64,000 bases of DNA from Albugo candida (taxonomy: Eukaryota > Oomycota > Peronosporomycetes > Albuginales > Albuginaceae): assembly GCA_905220665.1 (NCBI GenBank), contig CAJNAR010000145.1, positions 248,001-312,000 of the forward strand, read 5' to 3'. The notes beneath the pieces were generated by a model. The model was not told the origin of the DNA, did not search any database, and saw only the letters and a program-made list of their open reading frames with translations. How positions within the stretch are numbered: position 1 is the first letter of the stretch; each line of letters opens with the position of its first letter. Shown here piece by piece: positions 46,879 to 59,020 of the stretch. The translations under genes were made by a program, and so were the position numbers.

Positions 46879-48690
46879 ATGAGTCAATTTGAATACATCG
46901 TCGATACTACTTACGCGTTTTTAGAGGAGGCTAGATTAGCAGTAAACCGTCAATGCCAAGATGAGGGCTTCATATATACTTGCAAAAGAGCAATGAGAGT
47001 TGGACACCGTTTAGACGGTGAAATGAAAGCAAAGCTATATGTCTTAAATGCTCTTGTGCGGAAAATGCGACTTCCATGTCGCAGAAACGTAAACGCGTAC
47101 GCGGAAACCGTGGAATAGGCTGCCAGTCTGCTCGGATAATTCGCCGAATGCTAGGACACGGGGACTTGGTTCACTGGGTTGTTGAGGCCAATCAACTTGA
47201 GCATAATCACGAGTCTTTCGTAGATGCTGCCGTACTGTACATCCACAAGGCTGTGCCCTCAAAATCTATTAGCGGAAACAAATTTTGAGTTATTTCGGTC
47301 GGGTCTGGCGCCTGCGCGTATCGTCGCACAAACGCGCAATATCAATCTCACCGTGACACCTCGTGATGTATCCAATATTCGTGACTCGGAACGTAGACAT
47401 TTGTTACGTGGTAGAACACCGCTGGCTGCCCTTCTTGATGGTATTGAATCTGCAAGTCTTCTGCGCCGTATCATACATAGCTTGACGCCGAACGGTGACC
47501 GAATCACCTTTTCATTATTTCTCCATCGGCGAAAAAAACTGTGTTGGGAAATTCAGTACTGAGAAGATCCGGTTCCTGAACTCTACTTACAAAACTAACC
47601 GTTTTGGACTTCCTCTTTGCACGTTACATATTCACGGCTGGAGAAAGATCCGAGGACTACCTTTGGGCAATATGGCTTATGAAATAAATCTTCGTGAACT
47701 TCTTGGTGTCTCCAGTGACTTTTGTCACCGATAAGGAATTAGCTCTCATGAATGCGCTTGACGATGCGTTTCCTGCAGCTAACAATCTCCTCTGTCGCTG
47801 ACACATCAGCACAAATATCCTCGCCAGGCAGCCTAGGACGTTTGAGTTTATGAAGGCATTTAAGGAGTTTACGGGCCAATGGAATGCGTAGGTACTGTCA
47901 TCAACAGCTCAGATTTAACAACCCCGGCTTGCTGAGATGCGAGAGGCCTTCCCACGTCAAGTCATGAAATACATTGGAGAGACTTGGCTTGCGCACAAAG
48001 AAAAATTTGCGTCTGCTTTTTTGCGCGGCAAAGTGCATTTTGGTCATAGAACGACTTCACGAGTAGAGAGCGCGCACTCTGCGTTGAAAAAGTGAATAGC
48101 TGTATGAACAGGCGACCTTTTGACGGTATAATCGTCTTGCCTACTGGCGTGAGATGGCCAAATTGCAACCATCAGACTGAAACCACATGAGAATGTGCAA
48201 TCGCCAATATGCAGTTTGGACAGGTCTTTGCCGGGAGAATGGGGAAGGTTTCGTTGGCAGCGCTGAAATCAGCCTTCAAACAATACAGAGATATGGATGA
48301 TGAAGGACACTGTCAAGGCATGTTTGTCTCGAATTTCGGCCATCCTTGCAAGCACGTCTTCCGACCAAGAGCAGCCGCAACACCGGGCCATGCCCTCTCT
48401 CGCAAATATCTTGACACACATTGGTGGCTGGTTCGAGCTTCTCGAGTAACAATAGGGTAATACGACGTGGGTTTGACATATCACAAAAGTGTGATCCTCA
48501 AACACCTAGTTACCGTCCCGGATGAAAACGTCCTAAGTTCATTAAATCCACGCCGTCGCGGACGTCCTTCAGGATTGACGCAGCGCAATTTATCGCAGTT
48601 TGAGGTGGTGGAGGCGTCTCTTCGACCGCAACGACGATGCGGTAACTGTAGACGAACAGGACACAACAGAAGAAGATGCAATTAACCTCT
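46879..48690 (+). pseudogene. Broken FAR1/MULE transposase
   Basis: The pieces read in family order. ATG 46879 begins an N-terminal segment. A FAR1-type DNA-binding domain follows after a frame change (HWVVEANQLEHNHE near 47,175-47,220), then the PRDVSN and TPLAALLDGI segment. The core has LNSTYKTNRFGLPL, where the first catalytic Asp appears as Asn. VTDKELALMNALDDAFPAAN near 47,730 has the second acid, and the next conserved Trp codon after LLCR is a stop. Another stop follows near 47,890. The segment TTSRVESAHSALKK ends in a stop. A SWIM-like finger (HPCKHVF) and a C-terminal zinc knuckle (CGNCRRTGHNRRRC) remain. At least three frameshifts and three stops make it inactive. Confidence 0.82.
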
Positions 48691-48884
48691 TAATAACGAC
48701 GATGCGGCTCGCACAGCACATGCTGAGATTCATCTTGATGCTTTGGATACTATCGATGATTAAAAACACTTTGGTTTGCGTCCTATTATGGAGTTTATTG
48801 CTCGTTTAAGCCAATCTTAATATCGTAAAACCGATTGCTGGAACAACTTTCCTTCGTTGCGACCCATTTCAAATTCCATACGTG

Positions 48885-48992
48885 CAAGTTTGCCAGCTTT
48901 CGCGTTTCGAAGGGTCTATCATATATTCAGACAAGGGAACTCTCTTCAGCCAGTCATAACTCGTAATCATAACTTAGGGGTCCTGTATTCAA
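48885..48992 (-). repeat. Right terminal inverted repeat of the 46.7 kb element
   Basis: This is the inverse copy of 46,740-46,848. It ends in CTGTATTCAA, the complement of the left start TTGAATACAG. Confidence 0.8.
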
Positions 48993-50453
48993 GAGGGCTG
49001 GGGGCTGGTTAGCGGTTCCCTAAATATATGTAATTATCGAGTCGTATAGTCTATGCCTGTGCCTACTGCCTCTTTTCGGCAAACAATTGCCATGAAAACA
49101 AGATATCTACCACAATAATTCGAGGGTAGCACCTAAACTGAGTGGCGAAACATAATTATGTTGCTGTCGCCTTCATCGCATCATGGACAATCGATCATCG
49201 TTTCCGAAAAACCCGAAGAAAACATACTTTTTGACATTTGCTAAGCGCTGTATTCTTGATGGTAGCGAATTCTTCGGAAATACCCAACTTGGCCATTAAT
49301 AATCTAGATCGAAAGCACTGGTTTAGAATTCGAGAAGCTGATAAACACAACTGGTAATCTTTATGTCCGCATCAGGCCACATAAAATGAAAAGATAACGC
49401 AAGCATTACAATCAGCATACTGTCACAGCGACGCCCGATAAAAATATATATATCCATCAGTTAGTCAGTTTCGGAAGCATTCCAATCAAGCCATCATCCG
49501 AGATATATTGTACACGCGTCAGACACCCAATTTTCAAGAATAGAATTCATTTATCTGTGTACTCAAGATCGCAAACATTTGAGATCTGAATTCAGAAAAT
49601 TCTACAGTTCAACTTCATTTAATTCATCATTGTCGCCTTAGATCGATGCATCCCGACATGATCCATGACAGTAGGGTGTTCGAAGCAAATACCCATAGCT
49701 TTTTCCGAATTCCCAAGGATCAAAAAATGGAGATGTATTCATATGCATATATCATCTACGGCTGCTCAACAACAAGTAGACGTGCTGAGTCAGCACTCTG
49801 TGATACATTAATCAGACGCTTAGGTACACGCAATCAAATAAATGCAGAAATATAATAATAAAAAACAAACACGTGGAGAGATGAATCCTGATGCTTTGGC
49901 TTTTTATCTGATTGAGTCTCGCAGTGCTCTCATGAAAAGGCACTATGTTACGATTCGGGTCTATTTAATACATTGCAAAGCGAGGGAACTATGACGCCTC
50001 GATCTTTTAAATGCACTAGACTTCGTTCCGACAATGAGCGAGTGCGATAAAATTTTCGTTGCTTTCATTTTGAGATATTGGTGTATTGAGAGCTTGCTAT
50101 ATAGCTAAAAGCCTTGCAGCATCATTCAGCTTGAGATATCTCAACGAACTCTGTAAATGAGGATATCGTGTAGATAAATTGATCTAAGTCGATCGGTTTT
50201 TTTGGAGAAGATATATGCTATCATAATCAAGCCCATTTTCTGGTAAAATAAGGTTGGGTAGCTTTTTACCCATGTCAGATAACACGCCTTAGGGGGCTGC
50301 TTCAGTAATCGTTTCAAGCTCAGATTCATACATTCGACCCGGGATGCGGATTAAAGCCTCTGAAAGTGTTTGTGCTTTGGAAATGTACGTGGCCTACTCA
50401 CTTTCGCAGCTATCCCACTCTAAAACCTGCTACTTGAGCAAAACATCATGCTT
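48993..50453. other. 1.5 kb stretch without recognised gene
   Basis: The stretch is AT-rich with short frames only. One plus-strand frame at 49646-49855 (MHPDMIHDSRVFEANTHSFF...) has an ATG and mixed composition but no domain. I see no terminal repeats or RNA genes. Confidence 0.35.
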
Positions 50454-51133
50454 TTAAGTTAAGGGAGTTTGAGACACATTCCCATATAAACGATGTCGCA
50501 TTCGTTTCTGACGATTGGTTCTCGCAACAAACGAGTACTTCTTCCAGTGTTCCCACAACTTCTGTTCCTTTGCGCTAGCACAGAGCTCATCGACTACCGA
50601 TGTCATCCACGAGCTCTCTTTGTCAGCAGAAAGTCGGTAATCGACTGATGTCGTCGAAGGAGCGGGAACTTTTACTCTGGGCTCTTCGAATACGTTATCA
50701 TAAAGATCCAAACTGATTTGCAAAAGCTTTTGCGCCAAAGTACTATAAACACACCTAAGTCCAAGCCATTGGGGACGGAGAAGACATACCGCACAGAGTT
50801 ATCCCTTGAATCGTCCTTATTGAAGACAATTGCGTTTTCAAACATAAGGATCATATCATTACGAAAGTTGGAAGGATTTGTGTACAAATTTTGCTCTAAT
50901 TTCGAACGCATTGTCCGCAGGTCCATTGGACTTTTCACAAGATCAAAGTACGTCGGTATGTTGAGAGCTACCGGGTCTACAGGCTCCAAAAATGGCCACG
51001 AATATTCGTGAGATGTCAGCACATCGAGAATATACGCGCATTTTTCGGCGTAATTCATTTGACTCGATACCGTATTGCTCATGTTAAGAGCAGCTACTGT
51101 CAGATATAACCTTAATAAGAGAAGGCGGTACAT
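50454..51133 (-). CDS. Small bromodomain protein
   Basis: Exons 51133-50790 and 50742-50454 (minus strand) are joined by a 47-base intron with GTATGT donor, at NSVR / TLAQKLLQISLDLYD, giving about 210 residues. The bromodomain signature is complete: WPFLEPVDPVALNIPTYFDL (WPF shelf), then PMDLRTMRSKLEQ, NDMILMFENAIVFN with the acetyl-lysine-contacting Asn, and the fourth helix from exon 2. The C-terminus is Lys/Arg-rich and could bind DNA. The first 17 residues (MYRLLLLRLYLTVAALN) are hydrophobic and odd for a nuclear protein; Met18 (codon 51082) may be the real start. It stands alone in the transposon-rich region. Bromodomains read acetylated histones. Partner unknown. Confidence 0.75.
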
Positions 51134-53134
51134 TATATCTCCAATACTGCTAGAGACACATCAAGCGGTACACTATGTAGCCTCACGTTACTACCCGCTA
51201 CGAAAAAATCCATCCTGTGAATCGGTAAATATAAGACGAAAGTTAAACGTCATGTGTGCGCTGCCTGCGGTATGAGGCGTCATGTTTCGCATCAGCCAAC
51301 GGGCTTTCACATGTGAGATTCTCATTTGTTGTGCTAGCACACCATACTTTCATATTGCTACAAACGGTGAGTTTTGTGGATTTTGTGGAGAGCTTCGGTC
51401 ACACTGCTAGCACGAGTCGATAAGTCGCTTTCTTTGGAAATTATGGAAAACTCATACGACAGCATGATCTGGACGTCTAATGGTTTATGGCCACAACAGC
51501 GGATTCTGGAGGTCAGCGAGTATCCTCTTGTGGATTACTAAAAAGATGTTCATCAGTCGGAGCATGGCATCCGGAAGCGACTGCGAGTCGACTGAGGAGC
51601 TTCAGCAAATGTTTTAGTTAAGTGCACAACGTACCGCTGTATGAACGGTATTTAAGGGCTCTACCAGCAGCCACAGCGGAACAAATGCAATCGGGAGAGC
51701 ACATGAATCACAATGCTGTTGCGTCCCTCTACAAGTACAGTCATCACATTTCCTTCTCTGTCTCAAGGCAAAAATAGAATAAAATTTAATGTATATGGCT
51801 TGCGTGGACAATGGTTTGAATTTGAACGAAGTATAATGAATGCTTTTCAACCTTTGACGTCACCGTGTCGATCACAAGAATAGTGGAGGGTATGGATTAA
51901 TAAATTGAATGGAACGAAACTCGAGATGTTCCAATTGGAAGCAATGAGTATGAGAGGCAAGGAATACGATAATGGGCAAACGAATAGCGATGTCGACAGT
52001 CCGGCGGCCGAGGGTTGGTTCATCTCCCACACAGGTCAACTAAGAACGAGGTTATCTTATTGCATATCTGTCAGAAATGGCGTTAGTGAGCTTGATGTCT
52101 CATTTGTATCGACATGTCCAAGTTGTACACGCATTAGATTGACCATTGAGCTCCACTTCAAAGATTAGAAAGAATCAAGGAAAGCGGGAACACAGGTTTG
52201 CGCAGGAATAGTATGAATGGGTTTGTGATAGTGGATTCAAAATCCGTTTAATATGAGATACTCATTGCAACTTCAAAGCAAATAAATTATCAGTATAAAT
52301 ACGAATAGATGAAGCTTGATCACCAGCACATGATTGCTTGCAAACGCCTGAAATAATTCTGGCCAAATGAAGCAGACAAGGAATGAGGCATCCTGGTCTT
52401 TGATGAAATGGAGCTTTTTTGACCTCACGACAATAATTGATGGCTGTTGGATTATCGTACATTGATGGATTGGTCAATTCGCTCCTAATGTTTTTTGTGG
52501 GAGCGGTTGTACATCTCACGGCTTGAAGTAAGTGTCTCGTGTGAAGTTTTGTAGAGCTCGTCATGAGAAAATTCAATGCGCCTGCAATTACCGCTTGGCA
52601 CGAGGCATCCATAAAACCGTCAAAATATTACACTACTATCGATTACAAATACAAAAGCCCTATTGTTCGTAACGGAAGCGGGCTTGATGGATTGCTACCA
52701 CTTTCTCAAGGCTCTGACATCCGTACATATAGTTATGCTTTCTCATCATTATGTGTTCATACTGAGATTACGAATAACTTACAGATGTACAGCGGATCAG
52801 ATGGCGTTAAATCTTTCCCTCACGTATAAGAGCAGTTCACGGTTGTGCTTGGTTATGTTCCCGTAAGTGACGCAAGCTGTCTGGTTTGTGCGAGCCAGAC
52901 TTGTGCAAGACGATTGAAGTGTAGACTTAATTTGGGATCATGACGCGGCGAACCGTTTACTTTATCAGACATTACACCAAACAGATCACGTGGACACTCT
53001 GTCGACCGGTTTTTCCTGTTGAACTTGAGAATACATGATACCCGAACTGCTCAATCATCTCCTATAATTGGATTACCCACTGCAATCAGGTTTCGAAGCT
53101 CCTCCTCGGGATACAACGGAAGCTCAGAGTTGAT
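51134..53134. other. 2.0 kb stretch without recognised gene
   Basis: Several frames of 60-116 codons occur on both strands, for example 52262-52612 minus (MDASCQAVIAGALNFLMTSS...) and 51905-52168 plus. None shows a domain, signal peptide or splice-joined partner that I can support. I see no terminal repeats. Confidence 0.3.
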
Positions 53135-53281
53135 ATGATGAAGGCTAACGTACTGAATACAGCTAATGACGGTGTAATCCAAGAGATACAACACTATGTA
53201 GATTTAAGAGGAGACATCAGCGCCCAAGATGAGCACGGCTATACGCTGTTGATCGACTATTTGTTTATCCGAAATCAATGA
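53135..53281 (+). pseudogene. Possible ankyrin-repeat gene fragment
   Basis: A 48-codon frame (MMKANVLNTANDGVIQEIQH...) contains one repeat-like unit: TANDGVIQEIQHYVDLRGDI followed by AQDEHGYTLLI, close to the ankyrin pattern of a helix pair then D-x-x-G-x-T-x-L. It ends at a stop soon after, and no further repeats follow, so it is a fragment or a relic of a longer gene. Confidence 0.35.
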
Positions 53282-55209
53282 ATAGTAGGTAGGCCGTTGC
53301 CAGCTGTGATCATGTAGAGTTGTCATCAGTTTTCTTGCGGTATGCTTTCTATTGTAATCACTGGATATAAATTTATCTGCTACACCCTTGCATCGGTTTG
53401 AGAGAGTGAAATCTCCAAATATTGTAGCGTCCAGTGATATCAAACGCAAGAATATTGACGGCAAGACGGTGGGTGACGCAGAAATACAATATTCAAAGTT
53501 GTACTAGAACATGTACAAAATAGGTCTGATAAATTTGCGACTGAGGGTGGCGCACCGGATTGAAAAAATTCTAAAAATGGACGAGGACCCCGGCGATGAA
53601 TCGATGAAATAATTACGTGTAGCTCTCTCTAAAAGCACAGAGCTTAAAATTGCTGCACCATTATAGCCTATTGGGTTCTCGGCTCTTGATTCAATGCACG
53701 CTATTAGACACAAAACGCATTTATAGTCTTGCTATGAGCGTACTTCGATATCAGCCCAGTTTTTCAAGTAGTACGCAAGGATCGACGATGCAAACTTATC
53801 ACGCACTTATTTCACTTCTGATTCTGTTCGCATATGGAACTCGATAGCGCAAATCTACTGCAATTACGATATTACACACACTTGCACATACGAATACGCT
53901 TTAACTTGCGTGCCAAAAGATGATCCCCACCTCTATGCCTCCCACCTGCTACTCTATACCCTGATTTCGCCGCTATCTAATATGAGAGATTTTCCAATAT
54001 CAGTCCCTACCTCATGTATGTGTACACATTGATTGTATTACATTCCATGCATCGCTGGTATTCGTATAAATGTGTCACGTCTACAAGGCCTCATAGTATG
54101 ACACCATTGAATACTGCGCAAAGTCTTGCGGTTCCTGCGCCGCTAATGATCCATTTAGCGACGATACAAATACTGTGGTTGACTCGATAACGTAGACATT
54201 GTTAGATATACAGTTTGCGTCTTGATTGTTTGGCATTATACAAAACCTCAATATTGCTGTCGGCTGCTTTCTTTATCCGTACTTAGCATTTATCGGTGCT
54301 CGATTTGTTTGAGGTAGAGCAGTCTTACAACTTTACAGCTTTACAACTTTACAACTTTACAGCATTTACAAGCTGGACACAGTCTCGTATTATGCGTGCT
54401 GAGGCTACTACGATACGGGATTATCAACGAGAAGACATATTATCATCGCTCACAGGTATTTCACGAAACGTTTTTTATATGTATATATGTTATTTAAGAT
54501 AGCCTAGGCAACTAGAGAAGTCAGTTAGTCTAATTCTAGTAATATAGACACCTTCAATTGAGGTAGAGTAGTTCAAGCAATACGACCGAAACCGATTTGG
54601 CGCCTGAAGAAACCCCTCGAAGTACACGCCGTGATTGCCAAATATTTCGAGTAATCTTGAAGAACTGATCCGAGGCTACGGAGGCACTGGCTCAGAGAAG
54701 ATATAAACTTAGAGCAGAATTCCACTTATCGCCTTAGTAGAAGTTAATGAGCAGAAATTATCGCAACAATCCTTGACAGCTTTCCTGTGTAGAAATCTTG
54801 TTTGATAGTAGTCGGGCCATATTGCAATGGAATGATATTCCAGATCAAATGTAGAGTAGGAACAAACATAGTTGCACTGGAGGAAGGTTAGAAGAACACG
54901 CCGTAGAAGAAAAGCAATTAGATTACTGACAAAGTTTTCATCAAAGTATGTAAAGCGCATGTTATGACATAGGAGTATAATGGGAACGTGGGTACATTGG
55001 AGGTGGAGGCGGCAATGAATTGCGGAGGGAGTGTGACTACACGGGAACCGGTAGCTTTAGCTGAAACATTCTCCATGATTACAAAGGCAATGAGAATTAA
55101 TTACTAATATTTTATAATCACAAAAAGATAAGTGTATTTCATGGTGTTTATTTTAGTCGGTGGAAAAACCACATCTTCGTAGCAGGTGTCTAAGACTTGT
55201 TTCCCGACT
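53282..55209. other. 1.9 kb stretch without recognised gene
   Basis: Only short frames occur. A small tandem array of the octamer CTTTACAA with variants lies at about 54,325-54,368, and a G10 run sits at 55,271-55,280 just beyond. I see no RNA gene or transposon ends. Confidence 0.35.
54325..54368 (+). repeat. Short tandem repeat, CTTTACAA-type units
   Basis: Five imperfect units of 8-9 bases (CTTACAA, CTTTACAG, CTTTACAA, CTTTACAA, CTTTACAG) occur in a row in otherwise non-coding sequence. Confidence 0.7.
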
Positions 55210-55683
55210 TTAAAGTAGAATATTATCGAAGAAGCTTTTTCTTCGAATCTGAATTGGATGAGTAGGAAGTGGGGGGGGGGATGAAACATCAGCTTCAGGA
55301 CCCTTGCTATTTTTAGTTTCGAGTGCACTTTCAAGCCGCTTCAACCGTTCTATGAGAGCTTGCACTTCTTCTTTGTTAGTTTCCATACCTGATCGCATTT
55401 TAAGAGACAATTACGCTTTGAGCTAGGGGTAATGGAGACTAAGTACATTACATTCGTTCTGCTCTTTGCAAACTTTTTCACGTTCTAGGTGTAGTTTGAA
55501 ATCCTGCTTCATAAATTTTTCCCAATCTGATGACGACTGCTTAGCCAGTACTGAGAGCTGGTCAGTCGAGTAAAGTAAAACGGATGCGACCATTGCCAAG
55601 CTTTGAGCAGTGATTCGAACCATTCCGGCCAATTGATTCAATCTGGTGTGAGTAGAAGAGATTGTATTGGAAAATGAAGACAC
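55210..55683 (-). CDS. Unrecognised spliced coding region, 5' end not defined
   Basis: Two minus-strand exons join in phase: about 55683-55452 and 55388-55210, across a 63-base intron (donor GTAATG, acceptor ATCAG). The junction reads KEQNEC / METNKEEVQALIE. The product part is helical. It has a hydrophobic stretch (GMVRITAQSLAMVASVLLYS), then a charged segment (DWEKFMKQDFKLHLEREKVC), a coiled coil (EEVQALIERLKRLESALETK) and a Pro-rich tail (SSPPPLPTHP). It may be a small membrane-associated protein. Upstream exons are likely (an open segment QFPLYFRDWIRSSKYGS can be built around 55,700-55,860), but one intron would be only 35 bases, so I do not include it. The family is unknown. Confidence 0.45.
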
Positions 55684-56157
55684 AATACTGCCACGTTTGC
55701 TTTCCAGCGGGAAGAAAGAAAGTCATGGGGAGACCTTCCATATTTAGACGATCGGATCCAGTCACCTAAGCACAGTTAAATTTGCACACTCAAGTGCAGC
55801 AAAACCTATATACGGAAGTACAGAGGAAACTGGACAGTCAAGTAATTTCTCAATTCGGCGCTGAGCTTTCGGCATATGAAGAGAGTCGTTTTCGCAAAGG
55901 GTTAGAGAGAAGAATCGCGAAGCGAAACACATGGCGAAACAATAAAACACAGCTTTCTCGACAAGGAACACTGGGGGCTTCCGTTTACCACAACCTAATT
56001 CTTAATTCCCTTTGTTTTCCGATAAATATTTTTAGGTTTTTTAGAGAATTTAGAAAAAAAGAACCGCTGTTCCTCCACCATCTTTTCTGTAATCAGCCAT
56101 CAGCCTAATTGAATTAATGGCGATTGTGGCCTATGAAAATATAACAGAGTAAATATA
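55684..56157. other. Region with frames open on both strands
   Basis: A plus-strand frame at 55782-56108 (VQRKLDSQVISQFGAELSAY, EESRFRKGLERRIAKRN) and minus-strand frames over the same bases both look protein-like. I cannot decide which strand is coding. The minus strand could hold the 5' part of the gene ending at 55210. Confidence 0.3.
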
Positions 56158-56320
56158 AGGGAGACGCTATGGCACAGACATTGATACTGCGGCCACAGAC
56201 AAAACTACTACGGCCACAGACAATTGATTTAACCAATCACAGGTCACGAAATTGAATTGTTGCTAAGTATGCCAGCCAGTCAGGTCACTTGTATACTTTT
56301 TATACACAAGCTCATTCTGT
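56158..56320 (+). repeat. Terminal inverted repeat of MULE 2, left end
   Basis: This is the inverse of 58,890-59,008, with extra iteron copies (CGGCCACAGACAAAACTACTA type) inserted at 56,170-56,225. Confidence 0.8.
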
Positions 56321-56533
56321 TTCTTACGCTGTTTTTGTTTATATTGTTCTAGCGTAGGTACGTTATTTTTCTGAAATCTATATATGGTAGGTTAATAGTA
56401 GATAGGCTAAGGAGTAGGATGTTGGAAAGGTGGCTGTGTTAGATTTTGAAGGAAAGAGGATAGTGTAGAAGCGATTAGATTTAGCCTTTTTTTTCTTATT
56501 GGCCGTATGCTCTCACAACCAGCCATGCTAAAC

Positions 56534-58918
56534 CTAATCTGAGATTGGGCGACCGACAGCGGTTTTAAACAACGGCCCACCCGGAACCGAAACCAACAGG
56601 CTGTTGCAGTTAAAAATCTTCGATGGGATGACGTTCAACTGTTGCGAGATATTGACTTCGGCTCTGTGAATTGACGGGGCACGCTGCAGATGAACGTCGG
56701 TGTCCCGTTTGATGGCAAGCACCGCACGTCGGCGCCTTCCTTTTCCTGGGAGGCATCCCCTCCACGTATTCAAATTGAGAAGGGTCTCGTCGCGTCGAGG
56801 TTTTGTTGCTCGTTCCGCTTGGTCTAACTCTCGTTCGAGCAACCTCCGGCTCTTCGAGGACTTGTGGTGTTTGCTTATTTAAACAGCGTTAGTACCCATA
56901 ATAATATCAAACGAAAAAACACAATCGCCCAGAAATACCTGTGATATCTCTTCCAGATCGTCCAAGACTGCCTCTTTCTGGTGTCAAGGTAGGGTGCTGA
57001 AATTGTCGCGTAATGTTTCGAAAAGGAATGGCAAAGCATCATCTGGGTGGCCTGCAACTGGAGGTCGTACTGAAGGGAGTTGAGAAAGGTGCCAATGAAC
57101 ATCAAAATCGCTCAATTTAAGCCTCCTCCCGCTTGCGATGATCTGCCGCAACTTATGCTCGCAAGGTATCCCCCAGATGGTAGAAAAACGTAGAAGAGCA
57201 CGGCTTCGCGCTGGTTGCCAATGGACGTCGAGCTTTTTCCAGCTGTCATTGCGAAACTTAAGTGATTGGAAAAAACACGTAGGAAGAAAGTAATAATATA
57301 AACTAACCTATTCAAATACTTTCCGAAGGGCGTAATATGAGATCTTCCGGTTGATATGTTGAAAAAGGTCACCACGTGGGGTCGGATGCGCGAAAGGTAT
57401 AACTTTTATTTGCTGCTTCGCCAGTTCTGTGGTGAATTCGATCTGAAAGCTTTCATGGACTGAACTATCCGCTCGCAACACCCAAACAGATTTTTCATGC
57501 TGCTTGCGATGAACTCTTTCACGACATTGTGAGCACCTCCTCCGCGTGAAGGGACTGTGTGATCGAAGTGCCCAATCAAATTCGTCCATGCTCGAACGAA
57601 TTTCTCCTTGTGGAATCGATCTACGTCTCGGCTAGATACTCCACAGATTCCGTGTAGCGTTCTGTCCATATGAGCTAGAACATTTCCCAATTTTCATTGA
57701 ACTCCGCGATCGTGTTTGAGTAGACCATCTGCACAACAAGGAATACCTTAGAACATGAATGAAAATTACTGATCACAAACAACAAATGGCAAGTTACCGA
57801 TCTCCAATCCTTCGAAAATGCTTTCCACTCATCATTCTTTCCAGTGAAATGGATCCTGCATTTGGCGACGACGTTCTTCTCAGTGTACCAAATGCAAAGC
57901 AGAATAGTTGTCAAAGGAAAAATTCTCCGCAAAGCGTTCACGAGAGCAAGCTCTCGGTCAATAACGAATACTTCGGTTGATGGTCGGAGTGGAAAAGTCG
58001 TCGTAAGAAGTTGATGGACGTAGCATACGAGTCAGCATCCTCGTTCTTCATGAAAACGAAGGCCGCCGAGAAAGTGGAATATAGCATGGTATTTCCAAGA
58101 ACGTGGAGCAAAGGAAATCTCGTCTTGCTTGCTTTATAGGTGCAATATAGCAATAACACGTCACAGTTCTTCCTTAAGAGTTCCACATTCTTTGAATGAG
58201 CGAAGAACAAATGTGTGATATTTGCGCCCATCGGAATCTTTCTCGATATTTATTTCGAACCCAAAGTCCGTGAAGGTTTCGAACAGCATATCCATTGGAG
58301 TTCGTCGATCGAGTTTCCTGATTGCATTCTTTTGCTTCAAATTCCAGAGCTTTCGCTTACTGAGTTGCAATTGCTGGCCTTGATCTAGCATGATGGTTTA
58401 AACCTGCCTAGCTTTCAAACCGGACTGAAAGAGTCCAGCAATTTCTTCCTCTTGAGACTCTGAGATGCGAGTGTGAACGGGATAAGCGGTCCTGGCGGTG
58501 GAAGGTTCGTGGTATGCTCGTTGCATGTAATTGTAAAGGAGCAGGTGCCGTCTGTAATTGGGAGAAGATTGTTAATGAGAACGTTGAATTCTCGGTGAAC
58601 TCATTCAACCATTATGCGTGGCTTTACCTTTCGACTCCTGCCCAACACCTTGAAAGGACAGTCAATCAGTGCACTGCCTTTCGCCTTCCGAACCCTTCTT
58701 TCTTGGAAAAGTCCGTGACGGTTTCGATCTACGCCTCCACGATCGCATTTGTAGTGAACAACTTGTCGTCCAACTAGTTGCCTGTATGAGGACTTGGGGA
58801 CGATTCCATAGCCATTTGCAGCAGCTACCATATTCGTATCTTCTTCCATGCTCCATGTCCGTGCCTGCTGAGAGTGCTGCGGATATCGAGTGAATGAGCT
58901 TGTCGATAAAGTATACAA
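56534..58918 (-). pseudogene. Broken MULE transposase
   Basis: Minus-strand pieces are in family order from 58,918 down. They are a FAR1-type domain (SYRQLVGRQVVHYKCDRGG, GSALIDCPFKV), a DRRTPMDMLFETFTDFGF segment, and the core THLFFAHSKNVELLR with LLLYCTYKASKTRFPLLHVL, where the usual catalytic Asp is Tyr. AAFVFMKNEDADSYA, FPLTTILLCIWYTEKNVV and HKEKFVRAWTNLIGHFDHTV with GGGAHN in place of the usual V-E-G-A-H follow. The C-terminal region ends at 56,534. The pieces occupy several frames, so frameshifts and stops separate them. The SWIM finger is not recognisable. It is inactive. Confidence 0.8.
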
Positions 58919-59008
58919 GTCACCTGATTGGCTGGCATACTTAGCAACAATTTAAGTTTGTGAGCTGTGATTGGTTAAATCAATTGTCTGTGGCCATAGT
59001 GACTCCCT
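58890..59008 (-). repeat. Terminal inverted repeat of MULE 2, right end
   Basis: This is the inverse of the left end. It runs from AAGTATACAAGTCACCTGAT to the terminal CTCCCT and includes GTGATTGGTTAAAT. Confidence 0.8.
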
Positions 59009-59020
59009 CATTTTTTTCAT

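Larger units (their letters stand above)
46740..48992 (+). mobile_element. Decayed Mutator-like (FAR1/MULE) DNA transposon with terminal inverted repeats
   Basis: Inverted repeats of about 108 bases bound this 2.25 kb element. The left end starts TTGAATACAG and the right end finishes CTGTATTCAA. Both share the block GAGTTATGATTACGAGTTATGA-like (first 20 bases identical apart from one or two positions) and the inner block CGAAAGCTGGCAAA. Between them lie pieces of a transposase in the expected order but in several frames. I could not find a convincing target-site duplication next to the ends, so the insertion is old or the true ends lie a few bases away. Confidence 0.82.
56158..59008 (-). mobile_element. 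Mutator-like DNA transposon with long inverted repeats (MULE 2)
   Basis: This 2.85 kb element starts AGGGAGACGCTATGG and ends with the inverse AGTGACTCCCT. The terminal repeats cover about 120-160 bases and share AGCCA(A/G)TCAGGT and the TTGTTGCTAAGTATGCCAGCC-like block (first 20 bases nearly identical). A CCAAT box lies inside each end. The coding strand is minus. The left end carries three copies of a roughly 20-base iteron that the right end has only once. No clear target duplication is visible. Confidence 0.85.

Noticed and set aside
52262..52612. 116-residue minus-strand frame
   Set aside because: It has an ATG but no signal peptide, domain or splice partner. Chance cannot be excluded in this stop-poor stretch.
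55782..56108. Plus-strand frame with charged helical composition
   Set aside because: No ATG, no domain, and the minus strand is equally open. Not enough to call a gene.
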